A stretch of 64,000 bases of DNA from Fasciola hepatica (taxonomy: Eukaryota > Platyhelminthes > Trematoda > Plagiorchiida > Fasciolidae). The translations under genes were made by a program, and so were the position numbers. The stretch spans positions 3,286,001 through 3,350,000 of the forward strand of contig CANUEZ040000014.1 in NCBI GenBank assembly GCA_948099385.1, given 5' to 3'. Of this stretch, positions 1 to 10,439 are shown piece by piece; the stretch's first letter is position 1, and every line of letters starts with the position of its first letter. A model generated the notes under the pieces. It saw only the letters and a program-made list of their open reading frames with translations. It searched no databases and was not told the origin of the DNA.

Positions 1-1161
1 CACGAACTTCTGTGCAAGCTTTCAAGCTACTTGTCAGGAGTCTTTTTAGCCCAACCGGATTGGGTATTGTGCTGCTTGGACAGTTCATTAAGTAATGAAA
101 TCTTCTAATGGATCGGCGAAGTCGGCAAGATGCGCTAGTCTAGACAACCCATCCGCCTTTAATTCTATTCTGCGGTCTCCGCTCCTCCGTAAACTGGAAG
201 CTGTCGGCTGTCCCACACCTTTTCTAGCATGGTTGCCTGATTATTTTTGTCAATAAAACTCACACGACTAGGTTTAAAAGCACCCAAACCCTTGCTGAAC
301 AATTCTGGAGTGTTTTATGAAGCTGGGCTTTCCCCCTACTTAGTTTCCACCTACTTTAGTGATCTTTCATCCGGTTTTCTTGCACACTTATTTAAATATG
401 CCGACGATGTGACTCTTTGTCAAGCTGTTTCTGTAACCCACGCTCTCAATGGCTTTTCCAGTAATCTGCCCCATATTTATGACTTCTCTGTTCGATCCCG
501 TTTAACTCTAAATTTGTCCAAATGCTTCCAATTTATATTCGCCCTCTCTCAATCGGCCTACCCTTCTGACCCATCTGACACTTCCACAGAACCACTAACT
601 AGAGTGGGTTCTGTCAAAGAGTTAGGAATCACTATCGACGCAAATTTGAAGTGGTCATCCCACACTTCAAACTGTGTGAGGAAACTACGTCGGCCATCTC
701 ATCAAATCCGAAGGCTTAGGTGTTTTAACGCTAAGTAGATTATCACTTCCCTTTTCGTTTATCAACGTGTGTTTTCCTGTTCTACTTCACTGTTCCCCTG
801 TTATTTTGCTGGCCTACTGAATAACGATTTTAAAATTCTTCAACGAGGTCTATGTGCTATGAGTCGGGTACCTTTTACACTCTTGGCTGAACTACCTGCT
901 AAGCTGTGCGAACTACACCTGGCCGCGTGTGAAAAGTTCGTTCACAAAATCCTTGCGGAGAGCACTCATCCTTCACACAATGATCTACCCGAATATAACT
1001 CTTCTGCTTCTACACGTTCCTCCCTCCAATCCATACCTACTCCTATTAACATATACAAAAACCCTACCGTATCATATCTGGCCCGAATCTTCACAAACCG
1101 AATACGAGGATCGACAGAATGTCTTAGATACACCATTGGTTACTTTTTCCTGGCAAAGTAA
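1..1161 (+). pseudogene. CR1/jockey-like LINE reverse transcriptase, 3' half, decayed
   Basis: Remnant of the pol ORF of a non-LTR retrotransposon, the enzyme that copies element RNA into DNA at the target site. Read across frames, RT motifs appear in the expected order: motif A as SAFNSILRSPLLRKLEAVGC (about 150-210), a motif B region ending GLSPYLVSTYFSDLSS (about 325-375), motif C as FKYADDVTLC (about 392-420), then LNLSKC and KELGITIDANLKWSSH (about 500-665). A C-terminal part at 769-1161 has the LINE-type stretch ending VSYLARIFTNRIR. Frames change around 240 and between 738 and 769, and there are in-frame stops, so it is dead. The 5' part (endonuclease, early RT) lies outside the window. 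The element ends close to 1161, where the 1.4 kb repeat begins. CR1 versus jockey cannot be settled by eye. Confidence 0.85.
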
Positions 1162-1162
1162 T

Positions 1163-2570
1163 CGAAGGTTGTCTCGTTGGATTCCATCAACCTACCTGCA
1201 ATCACCTAACGGACGTGAGTATATTTAAGTGTTGACAGACAATCAAGGCATCACTGCTCTCTAGTGAGTGAAGATGAAACGCAATTGTAAAATTCGATCG
1301 TGTTCCAATAACAGTCGATTCTCAGGGAGGATTCAGAATACGAGTGTTGATCTATGAATTAAAACCTAGTTATAAATGCTGATCCGGATTCTGTGGTGAT
1401 GTTCCCTGGGAGATTTTAAAGTATAATTCGGTTTTGGATAATATATTTAGTAATCTACTATACAGCCTGGTATCATAACTTTCATTGAATTTATTAAAGG
1501 CAGAATTGCTTGATCATTTGGTGTAATGGTGCTGAATTTTCGGACATATACCTAGATAAAGAGAACTCGACATTAATGATTTCCGTAGAACATCTCGTAG
1601 CACTTTGTGTAATCTTTACTAGTGCAGCCAGATTAATCATGTTTACAATCGAAATTTTCATTGATTGCCTATTGATCAGGAGGGAATGCTCCATACCGTT
1701 CGACTCATGTGAATATGACAGCAGATATCAACTGAAATCGTCATTTGCTTCATAAAATGTTGCACAAAACCTGTACTGATCAAGAGGGGTAATGATCATT
1801 TACGCCCAATGTTCTTGCTTTAGATAGACTTCGCGTTATTCAGTGAAACGGAGAGGCACCAAGCTAATCAAGCACATGTCCGACTAGTTAGTGAGGACAA
1901 CGATTGAACGATTGGAGATGATCGAACAAATGTTGGTTGTTCAGCTCATCCACTTGACAACAACAATTGGAAACAAATTTGTGTATAACTACGGTCATAA
2001 GAATCACAATTATATGCACCATAAACAGTTCAGCATCTTAAGTAACACGTCGGTGTTATTGATTAACTCCTAACTTCTACTTTTAAGCAAACCTGATGAA
2101 CAGGTAATTAGACTCACAGCGTTGTTACTTGAACAGAGCGCGTTTCCCTACCCTCGATGGTGGCTATGAAAGAAAATAGTAGTTATTTTCGGTATGGATT
2201 TATTGAGAAAATTCTTGTGGATATACTCTGGATCACAGAAAATAGATTTTAGCAAAGATGAAGCAAAATTCCGAATAATGCATTATGGGAATCGTTATCG
2301 TCGCTGGATTATATTCTCAGAAATAAAACCGTATTGTTTTCAAAAGCTCTAATTTGCACCTTAGGGAATTAGTTTTATTGTGGATTTATAGATTGCTGGC
2401 ATCCAAAAGCACCTACTAAATTGTCTAGAGACAGTTGTTGGTGCAATCTTATAGATTAAAATAAAATACAACAATCATGCCGAAAAATGCGTTTTAAGAA
2501 TCATGGTTCTGAACTAGTGGTGACATGATCATTACTGCAAACTTCTACCAAGGAACATATGTAGGACACC
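1163..2570. repeat. 1.4 kb interspersed repeat, copy 1
   Basis: Nearly identical (roughly 98% by eye) to 37080-38490 in the same orientation, offset about 35.9 kb. Both copies begin at the shared GAAGGTTGTCTCGTTGG and lose similarity soon after TCATTACTGCAAAC. No long ORF; both strands have small open stretches conserved in the two copies only because the DNA is. Near 2190-2290 one frame reads GMDLLRKF and then FRIMHYGN. GMDLL recalls the ILGMDFL motif near the C terminus of retropepsins, so this may be a gag-protease piece of an LTR element, but no catalytic DTGA was found upstream. It directly follows the CR1-like remnant. Confidence 0.9.
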
Positions 2571-2606
2571 AGGAGTCAAGAAGAATAGATAGAAAGTACC
2601 TGTTCT

Positions 2607-2945
2607 GTGGCCCAAGCAAATAGAATAGATTCTGCACGCTTAATCAGGCCCAGAAAAAATATTTCCTGCGCGTGGCAGTCAACAATCAATGTAAATGAAC
2701 CGAATGTCTACGATCCGTCAACACGAGCGACAAAAACGAAACCGAACCGTGATAAAACAAACTGCCTTCAGTCAGACCGACTCATTACCATACCAGATGT
2801 CCAAAAAGTTATTACACCAAGAAAGCACGACCACAAAGGAAAAAAAGTAAAATGCCTCGGTCATAGAGAGAACGACAAGCACAAAACAGTGTCATCAAGA
2901 ATGAGATGGAAAAGAGCAGCTCAAAAACCGTTAAAATATATATAG
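2607..2945 (+). CDS. unrecognised basic ORF, 112 aa
   Basis: Open frame between the 1.4 kb repeat and the gypsy fragment. The product would be very basic (many Lys and Arg, e.g. PRKHDHKGKKVK), without hydrophobic segments or cysteine-rich motifs. The ATG-less start shown is only the first possible initiation codon (GTG). The composition would suit a nucleic-acid-binding gag-like or ORF1-like protein, but I see no zinc knuckle and no family resemblance. It may be chance or a scrap of the neighbouring transposons. Confidence 0.2.
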   Translation: MAQANRIDSARLIRPRKNISCAWQSTINVNEPNVYDPSTRATKTKPNRDKTNCLQSDRLITIPDVQKVITPRKHDHKGKKVKCLGHRENDKHKTVSSRMRWKRAAQKPLKYI

Positions 2946-2989
2946 AGAGAGGCAACAGGTGAGGAATTTTCAATCATTCAGGATGTTAC

Positions 2990-4500
2990 AGACACTCTTG
3001 TAGCCAGCTCAGTGTCGCCAATAATCAGCTGCATCTTCGATGGCTCTTCCACCGTTTGATAAATAGGGTATCACCACCAACTCTGCTATGACTGCTTTAA
3101 GAAAGCCATAGTTTCTGTTCCTCGGCGACATCATTGACTCTAACGGCATTCGTCCGGCTGAATCCTAGGTTAAAGATATTGCTGAATTTCCATCACCAGC
3201 ATTCTTCAAGCAGTTCAGGCGCTTTATTGGATTAGTTAGCTAGTATCGCCGGTTAATTCAGTATTGAGCCACGCCAATGCAGCCACTCACCGACCTGCTT
3301 CCGAGGGGCAAACATCGGACCCTCATCTGGACCGAACTAGCCAAGGAGGTCTTTCTAAACTCAAGCAGGCCTTGGCGTCTGTGGTTCCCGTCATTATCGC
3401 AGGTGAAGCTCCCGATGTTGCTTTTGGCTGCCTCCTCCAGAAGCCGTTGACGGCTTTTGGAACCACGCGTCTTCCTCTCACGCAGCCATCTCCTACAGAT
3501 TCCAATTACAGTGCGTTTGATCGTGGATTGCTTGCCGTCTGCATCGTCATCGGTCACTTTCACCACGCCCTGGGAGAAGGGGAACTCACTACTTTCACGG
3601 ATCATAAGCCGTTACTCTGTCTTTTGGAATGCATCACATCGTTATTCTCCGCGATAAATTCGGCAGCTGAATTTCATTTCACACTTCCTTACTGACATCC
3701 GTCACATCTCCGGTTCACCTAATGTGGCTGCAGTTATTCCTTCCCGGATTCGTAATCTCTTATCGTCTGCTGTTCCTGATATCAGACTGGAGGAATTGAC
3801 ACGCGCCTAACAGGATCCTGAGTTCTAACAGTCAATCTGTGACACCATTCTCCGAATGCGGGCTTTGGTCTTTCTGTCATCGGTTGGCACCATCCCCTGC
3901 AACACAGCCTTGGACTACCGGAGACCAATCGTGCCCCTTCCACAGAGCCGCTCATTTTTGATGTGCTGCACGGTCTATCTCTTTCAGGTATGAAGACCGC
4001 ATAGAGACTTCTCAATGCCAGATTTTTTTAGCCCAACTTGGAACGCGACGTTCGTCAGTGGGCACATAACTGTACTGCTTGTCTGCGAACCAAAATTCAA
4101 AGATACACCGCCAGCTCAGTCGGATCATTTGAGACTCCAAATGCTCGTTTCGTTCACGTACACGTCGACAAGGTGGGCCTCTTGCCTCCATCACGAAGTA
4201 TGGCCTATCTTCTCACCTGTACTGATCGTTTCGCTCGTCGACCCGAGGCCATGCCCATTCCGGACGTGTCCGTGAAATTGTCACCCGTGCGTCTATGGCA
4301 CGTTAGGTTTTCCTTTTTAGTTGTCCAACCACGGCCACCACCGATCGAGGAGCTCAATGCAAATCCTACACGTCTGACAACCTCCTCCAAATGACCGACA
4401 CTCAATGTATTGGCGCCACAGCTTATAACCTACAAGCCAGTGGCTTGGTCGAAAGCTTCCACCAGCATCGCAAAGAGTTGCTGAATGCCCACAACAATCC
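2990..4500 (+). pseudogene. pol: Ty3/gypsy (CsRn1-like) pol: RT end, RNase H and integrase
   Basis: Decayed polyprotein segment of an LTR retrotransposon. The last part of RT is in one frame (3119-3375) with three stops: FLGDIIDSNGIRP, FKQFRRFIGLVS, then MQPLTDLLPRGK. RNase H follows in another frame (about 3390-3640): DVAFGCLLQ, YSAFDRGLLAVCIVIGHF, FTDHKPLL, and then DIRHISGSPNV, the typical lead into integrase. Integrase (about 3950-4490) shows WAHNCTACL as the end of the HHCC zinc finger, VHVDKVGLLPPS with the first catalytic Asp, TCTDRFARRPEAMPIPD, TTDRGAQ with the second Asp, and LVESFHQHRKELLNAH with the catalytic Glu. RT-RNaseH-IN order is that of Ty3/gypsy, and the LLPPS...YLLTCTDRF wording resembles trematode CsRn1-like elements. 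No LTR was identified; it stops abruptly at about 4500. Confidence 0.87.
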
Positions 4501-4503
4501 GCC

Positions 4504-4840
4504 TTAAAAGAATAGTCTGGAATGAATAAGGAATAATATTGCAGTAAACCCAAAAGCGAACGAAGTTCTTCGAGAGATAGGTGAACGTGCTTGCAATAAG
4601 GAAGTAAAGCGATCAGGATCAGGTCGAAACCATGTTCGTCTACCAGATATCATAAACACGCGAAAAGAAGTGCTGAAAAAAATACTTTTGTCGGGATTAC
4701 CAGCTAAATTGTGTGCACTGAACCGTTCGAGCAACAAGCAAGAACGTTCCTCACGAAATTCCCTGGTTGATGCGTGAACAGTGATATCGTCTTGGTAAGC
4801 GGTATTACCTTGCGAACTAGAAATAAAAGGATTCATGGAA
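4504..4840 (-). pseudogene. pol: second gypsy-type reverse transcriptase fragment
   Basis: On the minus strand the frame reads AYQDDITVHASTREF, the YxDD catalytic motif of gypsy RT, followed by LLLERFSAHNLAGNPDKS (the L..LK..KC-like region), then FRPDPDRFTSLLQARSP and, after a frameshift, GLLQYYSLFIPDYSF, which corresponds to the GLxxYYRxFIPxF motif before the RNase H. The wording differs from the plus-strand gypsy next to it, so it is a different family. The two meet 3' to 3' at about 4503. Upstream on the minus strand, 4887-5069 is open but I could not match it to RT. Non-functional because of the frameshift and truncation. Confidence 0.75.
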
Positions 4841-5069
4841 TTTTGGAAATTTAATTTAGTCGGCTGTCCCTTTTCTTTGTTACTGTTCAGCCTACAAATT
4901 GATAGTCATATAGCGCCTCGCATGCCATGCCACTCAGTGGAACTTGTGGCCAACACTTTTCCATTGGAAGCAGGTGTTTATCCATGGCTAGGCTCTGGTC
5001 CGTTCGAAAAAGCAATGTACTATCCACAGTGTGCATTAACTGTTTTCTGTTGATATGGGTAAACCTCAA

Positions 5070-8000
5070 TGGTTAACGCAAGAGCGGACTGGAAGCAAAT
5101 TTAGGCAATCAATTCACATCCATTACAATTAGGTCGCCATAATCTAATATCTACGTACATTGCGTGACTTTTCGTGGGTCAGTCACTCAACAGAATATCC
5201 TCATTCTTACAAATTTGCGCTCAATACGCACTTATATATTTCCATAAGCAATTCTGGTCAACACATTCTTGATGTTCCTTTAGTGGTAGTCATCGGAGAT
5301 CGTTCATAAGGATAATAAAAGTTTTCCTGATTTCCTAATAGTATTTGGTCAAGTCCCCTTTTGAGATGTTATCATAAACTACCAGACCCAGAACTTCAAA
5401 CTGTATTTCTTGTACATTCATTTCCTGTAAAAAGTTTGACCGTACACTCTCATGTTAAATAATGGAACTTTTCTCAAATGAAAATTTTTGTCCAAGTATC
5501 CGCCTCATAGGGCATTGATAACGCAATTGTCTATGGTCCTTCTCCGTGAGTTATTCACTAAATTCACGACTTATGAAGGTTAGGTTCGATGAACCCTTAA
5601 CGCTGATATCTCTCCATTTTGTGTTCAATATGCTCATTTCATTCCATTTGCAAATACTCCTGGGATGAAGTTCAGTTCAAGAAGATTCCTTCTTAATAAG
5701 AAATAATTCATCATGTAGTAACATAGCTTAACAGTACTTTCACGGTTTTGAATGTTAAGTGAAGCTTTGTTACAGCATGATGATTTATTTTCCGAAACTT
5801 GGATGATTTCAACGTGAAAGATGCATTTTTACTGGTTGAGTAACTGTGATAAATTGTATTTTCGTTACAACGAATTGAGGAGAAATGGGTCATACTGGGA
5901 TGTGATGTTTCATTCTTGAGCACATTGGATAGACCTGTATGGCAACTTTGCTATCCTAGAAGGTAGTAATAATTGTAGGTCTCCAGCCCCAACATGCAGT
6001 CGGCGCTCGTAAAGAACATGGGAGTGAGTGATAACGAACGAGATTAAGATCACGCCAGATGAGAAACCCCATTAGTCCCAGTTTCTTCTATATGTCTTTC
6101 TGAGGAACTCTGAGGACAGCAGCTGTCTTAAATGTCACGCCCTTCATCCTAATCAAGTTCGTCTGGTTTTTTTTCCAGTACGCATGAATTCTGTTCGCCT
6201 TAGTCTTGGGAAACTCTGAGGACCTAGGATGCGTAGAACTCCGCGATTTGTCAAAATAGCTCCCCCAATGACTCCTTTCTACATTCTACGTCGTTCCTAA
6301 CACTTTGTGATACAAAAAACGGAGTTATGTACAACAAGTTAAAACATTTTCCATTAGGAAAATGTTGTCCTTAATTCAGCGACTGCAGATTGTTCTTGTT
6401 TGATTAGGTTGTTTGAGAGAATTCGTTCACGCTGGATATATTAACAATCATTCCAGTTACATCATAGATTAAAACGATGACACTTACTATGTGATTTTTA
6501 CTGTTTACACGAAAAATATCTCGCGACAGCATTATAAGCATGCGTGGCAAATAAAAAACCCAAGAAAAGCAAGTGACCGGGATTAGATAGTTGGAGAAGC
6601 TAATAAGCATGTCGTTGGCTCCTTTAAACGAGATGAGTTCATAACGGGTTATAACAAGTAACAGCGTTGGCTTATATTTATTATGTAACGGTTTAGTGTT
6701 GTCCTTTTACAAGTTCTGAAGTAATTCCTGTGTTTGAGGTGTTGTTTCACATTACTAAGTGAAGTACCGGCTGTTGTACAGTCTCCGTGATCCTATCTTA
6801 AAACAAGGACGACCGTTCTAAACAGAACAAAGAATCTCATCTAAAAGGACTGGATAGTGATGAAATTTTTTTATTTGATACAAAGAACTCTGGCTACAAT
6901 TTTAACTGGCCGTATGATCGTCTTCAGACAATATCCTAAAGGACAGACCTTGTTAACCTTTCCGTGAACATTCAGAAATATTTACCGTCATCTTGCCGTT
7001 ATGAGAAAAACTGGAATATTGGATAAGTAACTCTTTATTGACTAAATTATGAAGCTTTTTGTTACTCAGCAGGCGGTTAACCTGGTATCCTCAATAACTG
7101 TAGAACGAATTTAATCAAACGGCAAGAAAAATATGAGTATAATTTGAATTTGTCCGTAGTAATCCAGTCTCACACGGGACACTGACGGAATTTAAGTCGT
7201 GTACGCCATGTAGTAAAGTAAAATCAAAAAAATCTGTTATTGTTCCTCTGGTTTCAAAATATAACATAAAGATTACTAAGTTCTGTATAAGAATTTTCAG
7301 ACAAATATATGTGAAGTAGGTTCATTCGAGCCTAATTCAGTGGTTTCTTATCATGTGCGTAGCTGCTAGATATGAAGAATAGCTGGTTAGTAAGAAAAAC
7401 GGATTGTTCTTGCGTCACGTATCTCTTGTTTATACTGAAATATAATACGACGCTATGGTATTTATTGACTCCATTCAGTCGTCATTTATTTATTTAATTA
7501 GTTTCTTCCAATACATAGAATGACAAATTCTGTGAGCAAAACCTGATTTGCACGTTATCGACAGGGAAAGAAACGACGGATTCATTGCGCGTCGAATAAA
7601 ACTGTTCTGTCTATTTCCGTAAAGCCGTCATATCATTTTCGGTCCCACATATTTGTCATGAAAGCTTGTTCATTTTCATGGATCCTTGGCGGCTCTAAAT
7701 GGAGTAGGCAGTAGATCTTCAACTGGCGTTATACTCGAGTAACTTTCAACCACTGAACGGAGATAATTTTTATCATTCATGTTTATCCACTAACACAGCA
7801 GTCTTCCGATGGAAATTGGTTGTTTGCTGTAACCACAATTCCGCATACATCATTTGGCGGAATCAGTTCGCGGCTGCTCACGAAAGCCCAACTTTATAGA
7901 AAGTTATTATATTAGGAATTATACGTATAAATTTGTACGATAAACTGTAACAACGAATTCTTACCCTTCGTTGTCGTAATTTGGAACATTTGACGGTTCC

Positions 8001-8740
8001 CGAAATACAACAGAAACAATAAGGGTCACTGTGAAAATAAGATTGTCGAAATAATATAAACTGCGTCGTTGGCTTCATTTGAGCGACACCCTATTTTACG
8101 ACATCAGCTTATTCATTTGGATTGCCGTAAATCATGTCCCACTATTTATCCACTTCAGCTACGGTTAATTTAACTGAACTTAATTTGGAACACATTTTTA
8201 TCTGAAACACTTCTTGCACTGATCATCGCTATAATACTACGGTAGCACATTTTGAACAGTGTATTAGAAAATCTTTTGAATTTCATGGGCATCGTGGCTC
8301 TTTTCTCCAACCCCAGATAGCCATATCAATTGATACGAAAAGGGACTTTACTTCTCACAGCTTTCGTCAACAACTTCGCCAACTATTGTTATGCTACTAT
8401 GGTAGCAGCGCGTGCTCACATCTGACAACATTTGACCAGTGTCACATCACCTAGCCGAAGCGCGTCATCAATTCATTGATTGTTGATAAGCGGAAATATG
8501 AGATCACCTAGGTGCTCACGTATTCCCAGTGCATTTAGTCAACACTGGTAGACCGCATAAGAATGAGATGCTAGCCCGAGTTTTTTGTGCAAAATAACAA
8601 GTTAGGTCGCAGATTAGTTAACTGGGGAAAAAAGTACGTAAATACGCAAGTACCTCACGACATTTTACGCCACGTGCTAGCAGGGGAAATGTTAACAGGT
8701 TCAGTATTTAAAGGGGTTAGAAACCCCGAATAACTGTATT
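5070..8740. other. no recognisable gene apart from one candidate exon
   Basis: AT-rich sequence with short chance ORFs only. Besides the candidate exon at 6488-6621 I see nothing convincing. Since an RT fragment (-) lies at 4504-4840 and a gag fragment (-) at 8750-9387, this stretch could hold further unreadable gypsy sequence. Confidence 0.5.
6488..6621 (-). CDS. candidate coding exon with membrane-like segment
   Basis: A minus-strand segment of 134 bases preceded by an AG (TTTAAAG) and ended by a strong donor, GTAAGT. Its open frame reads MLISFSNYLIPVTCFSWVF followed by YLPRMLIMLSRDIFRVNSKN, one long hydrophobic stretch and then a charged tail, as in a transmembrane segment with a cytoplasmic continuation. 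No family recognised. The support is only the frame plus splice consensus, so it may be chance; a short acceptor tract weakens the case. Confidence 0.25.
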
Positions 8741-8749
8741 TAAATATAA

Positions 8750-9387
8750 ACTTCCGGTATCCTGTGTGAATGAATGTAGAAGCGAGTAATATGGCGAAAT
8801 GAATGCGAACCGTCAATAGCCAAAGATAGAGACTGAAAATCGGGGAACAAACTAGATGGAGTACCGGAACTGTCGGTTACGAAAACCCTAGCCCTTGGAC
8901 GAACGGGTTGGATATGGCCAATTTTACCGCTTTTGTGAAACGTAACTTTACGAGAGCAACAAGTCGAATGTGAATGCTTTGCACCACAAGAGTGATAACT
9001 ATTCCATGTTTGTTGATCTCTCCGGTGAGCTGGAGACGAATATCTTGTACTGTTTGATTCACAAAGGCTTTTGAATCGCTGCGGCTTTTGAGCTGTTGGC
9101 TTCTGGGAAATTTCATTCGCTCAGAAACCTCGAAGTTGGTTGGCTGCAAATTTTGAGGAAGCAATCATTTGTGGGCTTCATAAGGATGAGAAATCGGTGA
9201 GTTATGGAAAGCCGAACTTTCTCACAACAGAATAACTATCCTTCCCAATGATAGGTAAGAAATGAGCGGTTTTCTTCTCGGAATCCACATTTTCCGCCTC
9301 AAACACCAGATTTCAAAACTTCAAGCAATCCTTGAATTCAAGGAAATTTTCATGAATATTCAGAGGTTCGAAGTCACAAGAATCCAT
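8750..9387 (-). pseudogene. gag: gypsy gag remnant with decayed zinc knuckles
   Basis: Structural protein of an LTR element that would package its RNA. An ATG at 9387-9385 (-) opens a frame beginning MDSCDFEPLNIHENF. Next come FEAENVDSEKKTAHFLPIIG and KDSYSVVRKFGFP, which match the early gag pattern in gypsy elements (residues like DAEKRAxFLxxxGxxxYxxLR). Further on the frame has YHSCGAKHSHSTCCSRK and FHKSGKIGHIQPVR. These are two CCHC knuckles in which several cysteines have been lost (C to H/Y, F, S and R). At least three stops interrupt the frame and the middle of gag seems shortened. A longer open frame at 8877-9164 on the same strand is a shadow. The sequence after the knuckles (VTDSSGTPSS) would be the junction to protease. 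Confidence 0.7.
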
Positions 9388-9429
9388 AGTACGTTGTACG
9401 ACAGCAACTCCAGATGTAATAATTGGGAA

Positions 9430-10040
9430 ATACACTTGACTAGTTGAACTATTCACTATGAACGCAATAATGCTCCTGCTCAGACCGTGAGAAACTGCGG
9501 ATCATGAACACCAGCTGAAGGAGCACACGATTGAACGGAACCCCTGTGGAATCGTAGATTATACGTACATGGAGATATAATGAAAAAACGTGAAACACTC
9601 CTATCAGCAATCATCACAAGAAAGCACCACGGTTAAATAATACTCACACTCACACACAAGAGAAATGAGATCCAAATATTCTAGATTACATAATTTTGTT
9701 GAGTTAATCTACTGTCGAGACTCCAAGTGTGATGTCATGGTGCAAAGAAAGAATGGTAGTAACTGTCCCAATTCTCGATAAAGTACAGAATTCAACGCAA
9801 TGTGAAGTACGAATTACAATTATGTATTAATACAAGTCAAGGTTTCATGTATGTAACTGTATAAAGCCACGATATTGAATAACTAGGTTACGGATAGTCA
9901 TCACAAAAGAGAAGACATTCCTCTCAATTTTCCGTTTGAATGTCGCTACTTATTAGACCAACCAAATCGAAATATGATTCGGCTATTAGACAGGTGTATA
10001 CTGTGACTCAGCTGAGCCTACTATCGACTGCTGAAGGGTT
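9430..10040. other. no gene seen
   Basis: AT-rich spacer between the gag remnant and PLE-A. Nothing recognised on either strand. Confidence 0.5.
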
Positions 10041-10047
10041 CGGTTCT

Positions 10048-10430
10048 CAATACCACACTAAAAGGTCTTGCTGGTGCCAGTGTCTCACCTGTGATTTATC
10101 AGTTCACTTGCAATTGAGGTGACTTATCCACTAGGAGGACAGATCAAAGCTTGGATCAACGAGTGTCAGAGCACATACCCAAATGTCTGCCAAAATCTAA
10201 AAAGCAATGCACTGTGGACGATGTGGAGTCTTCAGCCTCTTCAAACACAAGACAATAAACTTGACTGGGCAACCATTTTGACATGACCCAATATTTCCGA
10301 GTGGCGCTTCACATTCCAGTAGAGAAAACATTGGTATTTATTGAAGCAGTTCTTATCACGATCCATTAGTTGGCGGTTTTTATATAAAAACTTTGACATT
10401 AACAAGCCAGATCTACCTACCTCATACCGA
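10048..10430 (+). pseudogene. Penelope-like element, GIY-YIG endonuclease remnant (PLE-A)
   Basis: The C-terminal domain of a PLE protein, which nicks the target site. One frame reads GASVSPVIYQFTCN, a stop in place of the next Cys, then GDLSTRRTDQSLDQRVSEH and IPKCLPKS. This corresponds to the PLE pattern VIYxFxCxCGxxYIGRTxxxLxxRxxEHxPxW; the YIG motif has decayed to LST. After a frameshift the C-terminal tail reads HFDMTQYFRVALHIPV and TLVFIEAVLITIH, then TLTLT, matching the usual end of trematode PLEs (xxAFRVxxxxxxxxLxFxEAxxIxxxxPxLxxQK). RT is not seen upstream, so this is a 5'-truncated copy. Confidence 0.78.
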
Positions 10431-10439
10431 GCAAACTGC

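Noticed and set aside
1494..1755. Small ORFs conserved in both copies of the 1.4 kb repeat, on both strands
   Set aside because: Conservation follows from near-identical DNA; both strands being open and the lack of motifs argue against coding.
3258..3605. Minus-strand ORF of 115 codons
   Set aside because: Antisense to the gypsy RNase H region.
8877..9164. Minus-strand ORF of 95 codons
   Set aside because: Same strand as the gag remnant but in the wrong frame; the zinc-knuckle frame lies beside it.
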